From Diadophis punctatus similis (lineage: Eukaryota > Chordata > Lepidosauria > Squamata > Dipsadidae), in NCBI GenBank assembly GCA_023053685.1, contig JALIGW010000002.1, positions 169,993,430-170,057,429 of the forward strand: DNA of 64,000 nucleotides, given 5' to 3'. A program made the translations under genes and the position numbers. Position 1 is the stretch's first letter; every line of letters begins with the position of its first letter. The notes beneath the pieces were generated by a model. It saw only the letters and a program-made list of their open reading frames with translations. It made no database searches and was not told where the DNA came from. Of this stretch, positions 45,517 through 59,083 are shown in pieces.

Positions 45517-47324
45517 GTGGGGGGGCAGGGTAAGCAATAACTTTGGAGGAAGAGACATGTATGTCTTTAATTACTGCATATCTTGCAACTGGAAAAGTGA
45601 TTTTCAGTCACTCTCAGGCATGAAGCAAAGGCTACTGCTACAGCTGAAAAAGCAGTACTCAACTGCTTCTATAAGCTTTTTAGACAACAAGGGGTTAGTC
45701 AAACAGCTCTTGTCTCAAAAAGAATTCTGCAGCCCGTTTGTGAAGATGAGTGTTGACTTTTTATATTTAAGGAACAGATAAATTGTTTAAAAAAAGAAAG
45801 AAAATGTTTTTTTAACAATATCCTGCTGCTTCATCTGTTATATCCAATGCTATTAGTCTATGGAGATTCTCAGTCATCCAGGTAATGGTTGTCTGACTTT
45901 TAGCTATGCACTTTGAGATGAACACCCTTCAAATGGCGTGGGAGTATGAATGGATTTCCAGGAAAAATTGCAGACTACAGGAACCGTTTGCACTTCAGTT
46001 TGAGATGCAGACAATACAGACTCATCCCCAACAGCCTGTGCCTGTCTTCAACAGGGAAGGGTCACAGGGCAACCAAGTAATTAATTCATCCACTTTGCTG
46101 TTGTTCATGCTCTTCTGTTTCCCAGCATTATTGTCTTCTCAAGGAAGCCAAGGTTTGAATAGTATCCAAAATATGATAATTTCACTCTGGTTAATTGTGC
46201 CTTGACTTGAAAATCTGAAGTGATTGATTCTATGATCCATTTGTTTGTTTCTTGGCTATCAGTGATATTCAAAGAACTTGACTCACCGTCAAAGTTCAAA
46301 AGAATGAATACTCTTTCTAGTCTGCTTTTTCAAAGTCCAACATTTGCTTTGATGAAATGTCACAGACATAAGCATTTCCTGTCTGATTCTGATCTTTGCA
46401 TATGTAAACACATGTATATACACCCTTGCACTGTTCCACCTATTGTTTTGACAACAGCAGTGTCATGAATGCTGCTAAAAATAGGATAGCATTAAAGATC
46501 CACCAGAACAATTGCATTAGGATTATATTGATGTTGCACCGTTCCTAAATAAATTAGAAACTGTTTATCATTTTAACAGAGGCATGTTAAATACATGAAG
46601 GAGCACAATGTTTTCCAGCTATTGAGTCTACACATAGATATGACCTGGAATCATAACTAGACCATAAGTAGCAAACAGGCATAAGAGACTGAATTGAAGA
46701 AATAAAGTCATTCACTGCTTGTAACAGCATTGCTTTCTCTAATGATTATACCCGTGTATAAATCTATAACCAGACACTGTTCATGCCGGAAGATGTACAT
46801 GTAGAGAAAATATCTATCCTGACCGTTGTGCAGAGACTAATGTCTCAAGGAGGCAAGAGCATGAGAAGTGCTGAGGTTTATGGAAAAATGTCTAGATTTT
46901 GTTTACCATAACACCAACATATTTGAAAGGCTATTTAGCAAGATGCCTGTTGTGACTTCTATGTCACCCATCTATTCCCATTCTTTACAAGAGTGTTTTT
47001 TGTTTGTTTGTCACTAAGTAAAATCTCCTCTTTTTCCTTCTCATTGCTTCCATCACAGGCCTATTGTTATCCAAGTCTATCCGTGGGGTCCCATCCTGTA
47101 ACTGAATCCCTTGGTCTTCGGTGATTTCTTATTGAAGATCAGCTAGTTCTTTAAGATGGCTGGTTCCCTTTTAGCTACCTGTGAATACAAATTTATTAGC
47201 AATAGTTAAAAAAAATCCCTATAGATAAATTATAATGTACTTACATTTTTACTTACTTGTTAAGAACAAAACTGTAATAATTAGGCTTACAATAGCTAGG
47301 CTGAAAAAGTTACAGCCATTGCAT
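45517..47324. other. No recognisable feature
   Basis: A phrase atggagattctcagtcatcc at about 45858 looks repeat-like but I cannot assign it. The rest is unique-looking, A+T-rich sequence. Confidence 0.35.
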
Positions 47325-47556
47325 GGGAGCAGGTGCGGTGAGGTGGAGCTCTCACCTCACAATCAGGAGGCTGTGAGTTTGATTCTAGTTAGAGGCAGAT
47401 ATTTCTCTCTCTGGGCATGATGAGAATATATCTGCTGAATATAACTCCGCATTGGCGAGAGGAAGGGCATCTGGCCAGTAAACACTCAGCTCCATTCAGT
47501 TGCCCAGATTCCACCCTGCAAAGGATTTTGGGTTCATTAAAAGGAGATGATGATTG
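47325..47556 (+). mobile_element. tRNA-derived SINE with GAT tail
   Basis: tRNA-like head: ggtggagctctcacctcaca, aatcaggaggctgtgagttt and gattctag (B-box region). The body contains atatctgctgaatataactc and ggcatctggccagtaaacac, ending ttcattaaaaggagatgatg. The same head occurs reversed at 4691-4776 and 28072-28145. Confidence 0.75.
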
Positions 47557-48250
47557 GATGGGAATTAGAGTTTTCACTAACCTTTTGCTAGTGGATTTTT
47601 CTAACTCAGATATGATAACCATGTCTTATGAGACTGATAGGAATGGATACCAAACCAAACCAGCATCTTAAATTGAAATTGCGTATACTGTAGAACCAGT
47701 CCCATCCCTGTCCTTCTCATTCTCTCTTCCAAGGAGAACAAGGTTAAGGACTTGGTGTCCTTCAACCTGGCAATACATTTATTCTGGCATAATTGTAACA
47801 AGCTGTTTAAAACTGTCCTATTGTTTGAAAAGTGCTATGAGTGTCAAGAACACAGAGAGAAGAAACCTATGCCAATGCACTTACTAATGTTTCTGCAACA
47901 CTCCAAAATCAACTCAAAACAGGAGACTTAATGAAGAGTGATACCTAGAGGACAAGTTTGAATCACCTTTCATTGCTTCCTCAAATAGCAACATTTTAAA
48001 ACAATGCTGGCTTTTATATGTCCTACTAATGGATTTGAAGGGATAACAACTGGCTTTAAATGTCTCTTTTAATGGGTCCAATGAAAGAAAAGGATTCCAC
48101 TGTTTGAAACAGCTACGCTCAGGGCTTGCGCTAATTTGCCCCTCACTGAGCCTGATACGATTCTGAGAAGTTGCTTTAAATCGGTCAGATGATTTGACCA
48201 TCTGGAATAGGAGTAGGCAACCTGCAGTCTCCTAGCTCCTTTGTTTCAGC
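47557..48250. other. No recognisable feature
   Basis: Unique-looking sequence, no element or exon recognised. Confidence 0.4.
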
Positions 48251-48258
48251 CTCTAGAG

Positions 48259-48393
48259 CACGGGTGTCAAACTCGATTGCGTCACATGATGTCATGTGAT
48301 ATATAGCGACATTTTTTTGCCTTTGCGGAGCAGGGGTGGGCGTGGCCTGCGCTTGATGCATCCAGCCCATGGGCCACCAGTTTGACACCCCTG
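48259..48393. mobile_element. hAT MITE, GTGTCAAACT family, copy 1
   Basis: Ends CACGGGTGTCAAACT and AGTTTGACACCCCTG. Flanking 8-mers ctctagag (48251-48258) and gcctagag (48394-48401), two mismatches. 135 bp, non-coding. Confidence 0.85.
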
Positions 48394-48842
48394 GCCTAGA
48401 GCCTCTTCCAGCTTCATCGCTGAGTTATTGACATGGAAAGCAAATCAAAACTTTAGTTTTAATCTATATTTAGGAAAAGTGGAACCTCTCACAACAAAAT
48501 CAGAAGCTGAGAAAATCCTGGTTTATCACCTCTTCAACTATACCTTTGAAGCCCTTCAACTATTTACATGCAATTATCCAAAGCTTGCCTATTCCTAAGC
48601 TAAAATAGTATTGGTTACTCTGGCCATCAGCATCATCTCTTCCTACCTAGAATGAATCTGAGATTTGATAAAACTGGAGAACATTTCCATGGCTCCTATA
48701 AAAATAACAGGCAAAATTTAGCAATCTTTATTTGTTCATATTATTGGAAATATTTTTAGATGATCATTAAGGGTAAAACTTCTCAGTGCGGCTTATAGAA
48801 TAACATTGGATAAATGGGACATGGTGGGTAAACCTGCTAGAA

Positions 48843-48976
48843 CATGGGTGTCAAACTTGTCGTGTCACGTTGCTATCATGTGACATTTTGCAACATTTTT
48901 CCCATTCACGGAGTTGGGGTGACCATGGCCTGCGTGTGATGCATCTGGCCCGCAGGCTGCCAGTTTGACACCCCTG
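48843..48976. mobile_element. hAT MITE, GTGTCAAACT family, copy 2
   Basis: Ends CATGGGTGTCAAACT and AGTTTGACACCCCTG. Target duplication tgctagaa (48835-48842) and tgctagag (48977-48984). It shares the interior tgatgcatc(t/c)(g/a)gccc segment with copy 1, 450 bp to the left, but differs enough to be a separate old insertion. Confidence 0.85.
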
Positions 48977-48984
48977 TGCTAGAG

Positions 48985-49594
48985 GATAATGGAGAACCAT
49001 CTCACAAATTAACTAGTAATGACTCCCAAGGGCAAGGCCACAAGCTTTATATCATCTGATGTTGGGACCAAAGCTGACTTTTAAAGCTCAAACATACCCG
49101 CTGGACAACTTCCTTGTCAGGATCTTTCTGCTGACTTCCAGTATTTACTTATTATAATTGAGTTTCTTGGTCTTGGAATGTGACACAACAGTCTGCAAAT
49201 TCATTTTCCTTTATAGGAAAAGCAGATTCCTGCTGTCTAAGATTTACATTTTTGCATGCTAATTTTAAGACTTGTTTTATCAGCAATTACAACTTCGCCA
49301 ATGTTTTCCACACCTCATCCTTCCTTAGCCTTTGTTCTCCCCACCCTTCATGCTTTTTGCATCTTAACTCAGATTTCGAAGGCACGTTTTCTGACCAGGT
49401 GGATAAATGTAAATACCCATGCTAGCATGATAGTCTGTTTCTGACACCTTTCATAGAAACTGAATAGTTTCAAAGCATTCCTAATTGCATGCCCCAAAGC
49501 AAAGATAGGCCTATCTGGACTTGCTTAATTTAGTTGTCCTGATTATTAACATACAGCCTATGATTCAGTTACTGACCCACGTTTGTTCATGTTG
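48985..49594. other. No recognisable feature
   Basis: Unique-looking sequence. Confidence 0.35.
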
Positions 49595-50165
49595 CTTTAA
49601 ATACACACATACAAACCGCCTTCAAGTCAGTTTTGACCAAGGGTGAAATCCTCCCGGTTCGCTCTTACCTGTTGGTCGCAGCAGAGCCTTTGGAACTGGT
49701 GGCATTCACGGCACGGGGCTGCCCCTGCCCACTTCCCCCGCCTGCCTGTACACCGCCATTTGAGTTCTTTTGCCCTTTGCGCATGCGCAAAGTGTTCTGC
49801 ATGCACAGAGGGCAAAAGAACGCAAATGGTGGCATCCAGGCGGGCGAGGGAAGCGGGCGGGGGCAGCCCCGTGCCGCGAATGCCACCAGCTCCAAAGGCT
49901 TTGCGGTGACCAACAGGTAAGAGCAAACTGGGAGGATTTCACCCCTGAACTTTTGACTCTTGATGGTTGCCTGGTTATGTCCCTGCAGGGTTTTTTGGGG
50001 TGGTGGGGGCAGGTTTTTCAGAAATGGTTTGCCATTGCCTGCTTCCTAGGCTGTGAGAGAGGGTGACTGGCCCAAGGTCACTAGCTGATTTTGTGCCTAA
50101 GTTGGGACTAGAAATCATGGTCTCCCAGTTTCTAGACTGGTTTTTACCTATCTGTCTGTCTATCA
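49595..50165 (-). mobile_element. tRNA-derived SINE split by a fold-back MITE
   Basis: The right part (about 49950-50150) reads in reverse as the SINE at 357-567: aaatggtttgccattgcctg, ctggcccaaggtcactagct, then gtctcccagtttctagactg. The left part (about 49615-49637, accgccttcaagtcag) is the SINE 3' end. The MITE at 49638-49947 sits between, with ttttgac on both sides. Confidence 0.7.
49638..49947. mobile_element. Fold-back MITE, hAT-like, GC-rich
   Basis: The ends read caagggtgaaatcctcc and ggaggatttcacccctg. The inverted repeat continues inward with moderate mismatch. The core has ccgccatttgagttcttttg, then tgcgcatgcgca at 49778-49789, then the complementary arm. Flanks gttttgac (49630-49637) and cttttgac (49950-49957) indicate the target duplication, with a 2-base uncertainty at the right end. 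Open frames of 78-99 codons on both strands are palindrome artefacts. Confidence 0.85.
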
Positions 50166-50356
50166 TTAAAAGACAACTGAAAAGAACTTTGCAAAAAGCT
50201 GTGATGCACAGATTTATCCCATTTCACATTAGCAAAATAGAAAAATAACAAGTCTATTAGTTTATTCATCAAAAGATATATAGACAGAAGATAACATAGC
50301 CCAATGATAGATATAAATTATAAGGAATTGTTAACTTAGATAACATTTATAGGCAG

Positions 50357-50537
50357 TGTTGGACTTACGAGTTCATTATGTTTACATAAATCAGCTAGGT
50401 GACTCTGGACTCTCTCTCTCAACTCAACTCAACCCACTCACAGGGTTTTTTGGAGAAAATGGGAGGAGGAAGGAATATTAGGTATGTTCACTACCCTGAG
50501 TTATTTATAAAAATAATAAAGGTGGAATATAAAACAC
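50357..50537 (+). mobile_element. MIR-like CORE-SINE of squamates
   Basis: Blocks cagctaggtgactctggac, caactcaacccactcacagg, gggaggaggaaggaatatta and ataaaaataataaaggtgga are in the same order as at 33262-33470. Confidence 0.6.
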
Positions 50538-50820
50538 CCACAGGGAAACATTAATATACAGAAGAGAAAAATGACTTGATTTGTACGCCCAACTACTGGC
50601 ACATTGAGCAACTTACTGATGCTGACTATCCTTACTAAGAAATAAGAAACACACAAGCAGAAAAATACATTTGGTAAATTCTGAGAAAAAGAAACCACTA
50701 GGGAAACATCAGATATAATTTGCTAAAGGTAAGGAAATGTTGGGTGTCTTTCCAGCTTATAGTTCTGATTTCAAGTAGTGCTTGCTTCAGCCAGGGACCT
50801 CATGGTTAGCAGAAGCAATG

Positions 50821-50860
50821 GTCCTTAAACTGACCAATTGGTCCTTAAACTGACCAATTG
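50821..50860. repeat. 20-bp exact tandem duplication
   Basis: gtccttaaactgaccaattg occurs twice in a row. Origin unknown. Confidence 0.95.
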
Positions 50861-52029
50861 CTCTGTCCTTATTCTCAAATAATGTTTTTACCCTCCTCCC
50901 ACCTCTCACAAGCAATGACAGTGACTAGATCCTCACTTCACAAACAAGCAATTGCAAATTGTCCATTGTCTCCAGAATTACCCTAAGCACTGCCCTAAAG
51001 GAATGTGGCCCTCAGAAGGAAAAAAAATATTAACTATCATTGATCTTTTTCAGTTCAAATTAAGACAAGGTTAAAAGATCTCAAGATTATTATGTTTCTT
51101 TCAGAATGATATTGCCAAAACTCAACAAGAAAGGGGCTTTTCTAAATGCCAGTCTCCAGTTAGTGTAGATGGAGAAAGAGGTTAAATTCTTATTAGGGAC
51201 ATTTGGGTCATAACAAGGCTGTTGTTAACTATATTTGAAAAGACTTAACAGTTGTAGTTAAATAACAATCACCAACTTGAAATTTCTCTACAGAAATTTC
51301 CATCAGGTATCAATAAGCATTGTTTGCAGAATAAGCAACCATAATCTTGTTAGGTACAGAATCAGGCTGTACAATTTGTGGCTTCACAAGTGGCAAAGTG
51401 TTCCATTGGTAAATGGATCAATCAAGTGAAATAAAAGAACTAGAAAGCAGAACTAGAAATAAAAAAACAGAAACCAAAACATTTTCCTCTAATGTTTGTT
51501 AACCAAACATTCAAGAGAATGTTTTTAGAAACTTGAAAATTGTTGAGTATGACTGAAGTAGCATCCGTACTGTAATGAACTCTGACCTGTGAGAAGAGTG
51601 ACATTTCAGAATCTGTCTGCTTATCCCCAGAACACTCTTTGATGTCCATTTCCCAGGTTTTCATTATCATGGGATTATGCTCATATGTAATAAGACAACT
51701 ATCACTAGCACCACCTTTGTTTTTGTATTTTAATTGTCATCACTTCAGGTGAGTTCCATTCTGCTGATGATGCAAAATTTTGTTTACACAAATTTCCACC
51801 TCTGGGGAGGAATCAATGTGCCTAGAAAAGGTTTTTTATCAGATTTATCTTCCTCCACCCACCATATAAATCACCAACTGCATGTATCAACAGTCACAGC
51901 TAAGAAATGCAATCTGCTCTTCTGCTCCCAATCACATGAATGCGGAGGCTTAAAATGGCATGTGTGGCAAAGATAATGAGAGAAGGAAAGCAGGAGGAGC
52001 TAGTGAAAGTTTGGCCACTGGATCAAGAC
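50861..52029. other. No recognisable feature
   Basis: A+T-rich, unique-looking sequence. Confidence 0.35.
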
Positions 52030-52190
52030 CACCCAAGTTTTAGTTTTGTCTTGACCATGGGACATACTGAGTGATTGTGGCCTAGTCACGCTCTCCCAGC
52101 CCAGCTTTCCTCGCAGAGCTGTTTTTGAAGGATAAAAATGGGGATGATCTCCATATAGGTCACTTGAAACTCGAGCAAAAAACTGAGATA
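52030..52190 (+). mobile_element. Possible MIR-like SINE fragment
   Basis: tgagtgattgtggcctagtc, ctcccagcccagctttcctc and gcagagctgtttttgaagga follow the order of MIR-like SINE blocks but are well diverged. Confidence 0.4.
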
Positions 52191-52998
52191 TGTACACATA
52201 CTGAAAATAGAAAGAGAAGAAACTACTTTAGTTGTTGACTAGTATGCAAAAGGTAGATACACCAGGCCTAAAGATATATGAGTATTTATGACAAATAGTG
52301 TGTATTTGTATGTACTCTGGAAGTTCAGAGGATTTATGCCAAAGTCATGGATAAAAATCTGATCACTGATTGAAGTAGTCTGAATTTAATGGCCATATTT
52401 GTCAAAGCAAGAAAGTATTACAGTTTGAATGGGAGAATTATGTAAGCCCTTTTGTTTCAGGTGCATCTCTGACCTTGGAAAAAAAACAACACTTTTCATC
52501 ACCTCTCTCATCTTTTCACATGTTGAAAACTGTGTGGCAGCATAGACACCCAGAGGACAAAAGGCACAACTACCACTTTCAGTGTAACCTAGAAAGAAGA
52601 GCTGTTTAAGGTAATAGCATTACATTTGCTGTATACCTAAGCTGCTCTTAAAAATACTTCCAGAAATATAACATGAAAACAACTATCTGTTTTTTTCCCC
52701 TAATCTGTATGTCATATACATAATCAGGGAACTGTGACTGGATATACCTCATGCTTCAGTGCACACTTGCTAGTGCATAATGCTCTATGAGAAATATCAT
52801 GGAGAATAATGTGTTTGTTTTAAAGCACAATAGCATTTTTGCATGTTTTTATAGCAGCCAAACAAATTAAGGATTCTAATACTATTTCTGACTGTATTTC
52901 AGGACATAAAAAAGGCACAGTGCTCACAAAGAAGTAGACATTTTTCCTACACGCACTGAATCAATCTTTTCTCCTTGAATCTGGATTGCTGAATTGTT
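52191..52998. other. No recognisable feature
   Basis: A+T-rich, unique-looking sequence. Confidence 0.35.
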
Positions 52999-53111
52999 GA
53001 GGAAAGAAGGAAGGAAGGAAGGAAGGAAGGAAGGAAGGAAGGAAGGAAGGAAGGAAGGAAAGAAGGAAGGAAGGAAGGAAGGAAGGAAGGAAGGAAGGAA
53101 GGAAGGAAGGA
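52999..53111. repeat. (GGAA)n microsatellite, about 28 units
   Basis: Polypurine array with one variant unit (AGAA, near 53060). Open frames rich in Lys/Glu/Gly/Arg or Phe/Leu/Pro/Ser across it are artefacts. GGAA is also the core of ETS-factor sites. Confidence 0.95.
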
Positions 53112-54848
53112 TTTTTTTATGTACAAAGTCATTGGCAATAGTTCTACAGTCCCAGAAATTTGAAATGGGCAATCATGTTAATAAGAAAAACCCCTCACTT
53201 GAGTAGTGCTGGGCTCAAGATTTATTGGCCATGAACTAGACAACAGATTTCCTGCTGTTTCATCAGCAACTGTGGCTGTCATCTTCAGAGGCATTTTATG
53301 CCCAATCCTTATCGATCATTTTGGTAGTCTTGGTTCTTGACTGGTCCTTTGTTCATGTATACCTGCCATGTCCCATACCGAGACCCTGCTGAAAAGCAGG
53401 ACAAACCAGGAATCAGCTCCATATATACATATACATACATATATTAATATATAAATTCCTTGTAATCTTTGGATCTATAATATTAATACCAGGTTCTGAT
53501 AAAGTGCTGCTCCCAATTAGAAATATGATTTATTTAAACAGAAGAAAATGAGACCCATCCTCCTGAACCCAATCAGAGTACCAAAAGCAAAGGAGAATTT
53601 ATGCTATAAATTTATAACTCAGACAACAGTGGAATCTTACACAATACTCTAAAGACCCCTTGTGAAAAAAATCATCTGTAAACCTTAAGCCATAAATATA
53701 TATCTGGGTTGTATAACAATGATTGGTTCAGTTAAATAAATAGAACAGCAAATGAACATGAAATGTTTTCTTGAATGAATCAATACAGTTTTTCAAGAAG
53801 CCCTTTGAAAATGTATTGTGTGAGTCATCATTCTGATATCTGAATGTTCAAAGCACAGCATTATGCTGCAATGATAATTTAAAGCATTCAAGTCTAAAGA
53901 ACAGCAGAGAGAAACAGGACATGCTGCCAAACAATCTTTTATTCTATAAACCTAGCCTATCTAATCAGTATCCTATTTGTCCTTGAAGAATAGACATTGC
54001 TCTTTCTATTTTACATTAAGCATTTTATTGTCTCTAAGTATTGAGACATTATCAGGGTTATTTTGGTTTAGATTCTTTTGGAACAACTCCAGGAACAACT
54101 TGCTGGACAAGAAAGAGGCTTCCGACATTTTGTAGCAACAGAGTTCACTTACCATTGTATAGAGTTGAATATTGGCATAAACAGTTGAACATTTCAACAA
54201 TATTCAAAACTACAATCTACAACAGTTCTCCAGCCCTCTCTCTTCTGGCCAAAACCAATTGTCTCCTTCACTAGAATCATTTCAAAATGGCTGCCAGTCA
54301 TTCCTTTCTTTAGCAATCACTTAAGTTGCATCGTACTTAGGAGTTGTGGGAACACAACTGTTTTTTGTCCATTTCAAAATGCAAAATAACTCTATACAAA
54401 TGCTTATGGAAAAACATGGGGGGGATATGTAAATCTTATCAAAAATCCCTTTCCAGACCTTTCCAGCATATGATATTGCACAGATCTGATGGAGATTTTT
54501 GTTTATTAACCAAACTGCCCTACAAATCTCCACTCCTCCAGATGGAGCCTTAAGATTACTGGCCTAACTCAGTGGGTAAGGAAGTTAGCTATGGGCAATC
54601 CCCTAAGGAGATCTCTGATGTCTCTGACATTCACCATTTTTACCGTAGATATTTTTCCAGTTCTATCTCAACATTGAAAATATCATAAGTAACATTGATT
54701 GAATTTATGTAGTTACCCATGTCATTTGCATGAAACCTGATCTATACACATTTAGACAGTAAGCTGGACAGGAATAGGTATGAAATGACAAAGGCAACTT
54801 CTTTATAAATTAAGAAATCCATTTCAAGTTCCATGTGCTGTATCACAT
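53112..54848. other. Mostly unrecognised; possible old repeat at the left
   Basis: At about 53205-53400 the phrases tttcatcagcaactgtggct and cttgagtagtgctgggct look like a diverged dispersed repeat, which I cannot name. The rest is A+T-rich. Confidence 0.3.
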
Positions 54849-54856
54849 ATGTATAG

Positions 54857-55131
54857 CAGAGGTGGTATTCAGCAGGTTCTGATCAGTTCTGGAGAACCGG
54901 TAGTGGAAATTTTGAGTAGTTCAGAGAATTGGTAAATACCACCTCTGACTGGCCCTGCCCCCATCTATTCTCTGCCTCCCAAGTCCCAGCTGATTGGGAG
55001 GAAATGGGGATTTTGCAGTAACCTTCCCCTGGAGTGGGGTGGGAATGGAAATTTTACAGTATCCTTCCCCTGCTATGCCCACCAAGCCACGCCCACAGAA
55101 CCGGTAGTAAAAAAATTGAATCCCACCACTG
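54857..55131. mobile_element. 275-bp hAT MITE with an internal extra terminus
   Basis: Ends CAGAGGTGGTATTCAGC and GAATCCCACCACTG. Perfect target duplication atgtatag (54849-54856, 55132-55139). A third terminus-like sequence, ggtaaataccacctctg, ends at 54947 and pairs with the left end, so the first 91 bp alone resemble a complete small element. Confidence 0.9.
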
Positions 55132-55234
55132 ATGTATAGCTTCAATATCTCAACAAATGCAAAGTAATAAAAAAGTTATATTTTGATTATCAAAACAGAT
55201 GTCTACCAGTTATTTCCTCATAGACAGGGGATTA

Positions 55235-55748
55235 AGTGGCAGAATGGCTCAATGGCTTAATAACACTGGAGATCATCTATGCTCCAGCGGTTCAAGTCCT
55301 AGCACTGTGTGGCAGGGTGAGCTCCCATCCCTCACCTCAGTTTCTTTCCACTCAACAGTTGAAAGCATGTTCTATGCAAATAGATAAATAGGTACCACTT
55401 CAGTGGGGTAGTGCTCCATGAATGCAGTCATATTCCTGCCAGTTCTGTACCTTCCCAGTTGTAATGCCCATTTGCGAGGTGGCTCTGGGAAAGGAAGAGG
55501 GCCTTGGATGATGATGCTGAAAGAGCCACTTGTCTTCCTTTCTTATGCAAAGCCAACTCACCCTACTGTGGTGCACCTTGGGAAACATGTGAGTATGTCC
55601 CACAATAGAGTTGGTAAATTGACAGCCAAACTACTACTCTGCAATAGCATTGTGGTCTTCTGGCTAATGTAACAATGTCATACAACAACAACAAACAACA
55701 AACAACAAACAACAACAACAACAACAACAACAATAATAATAATAATAG
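55235..55748 (+). mobile_element. tRNA-derived SINE with ACA-rich tail
   Basis: tRNA-like head ggcagaatggctcaatggct (A-box region) and ccagcggttcaagtcctag (B-box region). The body includes gttgaaagcatgttctatgc and aataggtaccacttcagtgg, as in squamate tRNA-SINEs. It ends in (CAA)n(TAA)n at about 55682-55748. The middle part is diverged. Confidence 0.6.
55682..55748. repeat. (CAA)n(TAA)n tail repeat
   Basis: ACAACAACAAACAACA-type repeats passing into AATAATAAT at the SINE 3' end. Confidence 0.9.
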
Positions 55749-56631
55749 TCAGAGGACTTATTAACCTATCCAAGTGATTTATGTTTTGCTTCACCTCCCA
55801 GGAACTGCATACATGATTAACTGCCTATCCTGCAACTTACATTCACATGTATTCCAGTGAGGTAATTTTGACTAATAAATGTCCCAAAGTAATTCAGTGA
55901 GGTTCATGGCTAAATGCAGATTGGAAGCACATACCGAGAAGATATTCACAGCCAAGCATCCCAGTCTAGTCCAATAGTCACATTCCATTTAGATTATGCC
56001 ACAAATGGAAAAATCTTTAAACAGGCACCAAAGTGATATTTGCTTGTTGTATATACATATACACATAGACATAGACATACAGATAAATCATATACAAACC
56101 CAAACTTAAACAATGCCAAGTAGCAACTGTCAGGGAAAGGGAAAGTATTCATGTCGTCAGTTCAGTACATAATTATAAAGACAATAAGTGTCCAATTCTT
56201 CTCTGTCAACATAGTAATTAGCATGTCAAAAAGGAGAGGAAGATGGTAACTCTGTTTTAAATTTTTGCACATTTCCTTATGATTTAAAAAGTGAGTAAAG
56301 GAAAGGGAAAGAATATTGGGGAGTTAAGGGTTTGGAAAGTAAAAGATGAACATATTTTGTGACTTGGAAAAATGCATTGAGGACTTGAAAGAAGCTGAAA
56401 ATCAATTCTGAGTTATGAGGGAGAAAGAGTTGAGAATCTCCCCATCTCTATGAAGTTTGTTCTTTTGATCAACTGTCTACTGCAAACATGAACTGGCAAC
56501 TTTAAGTAACAAAACATAGAATGGTATTAACTTTCAAGTCTAAGCAATCATTGAATGTTGTGTCTTTCCAGGAACCATGAAGTTTGCCCAAATGCTCTAA
56601 TATTCCTATATTTCATCAGCTGTACTAGCAA
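55749..56631. other. No recognisable feature
   Basis: A+T-rich, unique-looking sequence; small ACATAG-type run near 56055-56080. Confidence 0.35.
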
Positions 56632-56777
<146 letters not shown>

Positions 56778-57829
56778 CACTGAACACTTCAATAATCCTA
56801 TGATATCAGAGTATGAGTTTTCATGGCAGCCTTAAAATTAATTGTTGGCAAAATGAATTCTGGACAATGCTGGTTGAGACAGTGAATTTGGGCTGACCTT
56901 TGTCTAAGAATGCCTCCTGAGAGCAGATCTGAAATGCTACATGGCAACAGATGTCACCTCCTTACATAATTTTTCTATTGATTGGAGTGGAACACCCATT
57001 GCTCACAACTATGTAGGATGACATTGATATTTCCCCCCTTCTTAATTTATATGGGTGTTTATAAATCTTTGTTATTGATTTAATAACTCTGGAGAAATCT
57101 CTGTTACATCATACCAGGATGCTGATGTTCTCCAGGCTTATTTTGTGATTTAACTGTGTGGTTGGTTTCAGGCAAGGTAAAATGTCCTTTGTTAAAGTCT
57201 AACATTGTTTTCATCTTCTTTAATTCTGTGGTCTATAAAACATCTACTCTGACTAATGAAAATGTTTCCATGCTGACAATTTATTTTATTTCCTCAGTTC
57301 AAACTTTGGGAAACGTATCCTTATTAGAAACAGCAGAAGTTTGTTCCAGATTGTCCTTGTCCCAAACCCGACTCTTCTATTGTATTTGTTGAGTATTTTT
57401 CTCATCCTGTTACTACACCTAGAATTTTAAGAAACCTTTTATTTTTAATATTGAGTTTTATGAAGAGGCTGCTTTGAGAACAAGAGGGTAAAAAATGGAG
57501 GGCTATGTCATCCATTTTTCTCTTCCAAGAATGGTTGTTAGTCAGGTCCAATAACAGGGCATGAGGTAAATTTGGATCTAGGCTAAGATTATCTATCCCA
57601 TTTTCGACCCATGTTTTTAACATACACATTTTTTTTCAAGAAAAAATTAATTATTTTAAAAAGTAAAACAAGATGTAATTAACTTACAATACATGCAGAC
57701 TTTAAAAAGACATAAAATATTTGATTTATAAAAATTTGAGTGAAGAATTTATTTCATCAGAAACTAAAGTGGAATTTTTTTCTATATAAGATCACAACTA
57801 TAACCAGAACTTGTACTAACTGATAAGCA
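56778..57829. other. No recognisable feature
   Basis: A+T-rich sequence without an identified element. Short frames lack motifs. Confidence 0.35.
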
Positions 57830-58841
<1,012 letters not shown>

Positions 58842-59067
58842 TGTTAGATGTAGGCGCGAAAGAAGGAGCAAGACGCAGGAACAGTTCAGCACCTTTTATT
58901 CTCCTGGTTGAATGCAATACGAACTGCCGGCAGGCTGCGGGGAAGCCGTTTTTATGGGCTTCCCTGTAACCTAGCCGGCCACTGACAGCAGTTTATTTCT
59001 CCCACCGCTTGATTAGCCAATCAGTGGCGGCTATGCAAATTCTTCCTACATATGGCCGTATGTAACA
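58842..59067 (-). mobile_element. Ty3/Gypsy 3' LTR
   Basis: On the minus strand: TGTTACATACGGCC...TACATCTAACA, 226 bp, the same length as the solo LTR at 1763-1988 and clearly the same family, with AATAAAAGGTGCTGAACTGT and ccaatcaggcg-like boxes. A purine-rich tract (aggggggggaggggtg) sits immediately upstream on the minus strand, at 59068-59083: the polypurine tract that primes plus-strand synthesis. Confidence 0.85.
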
Positions 59068-59083
59068 CCCCTCCCCCCCCTAG

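Noticed and set aside
45850..46140. Possible internal region of a retroelement near the phrase atggagattctcagtcatcc
   Set aside because: No reading frame or terminal structure to support it.
53205..53400. Possible Penelope-like or other LINE 3' end
   Set aside because: Phrases look repeat-like but I could not match them to a family with any confidence.
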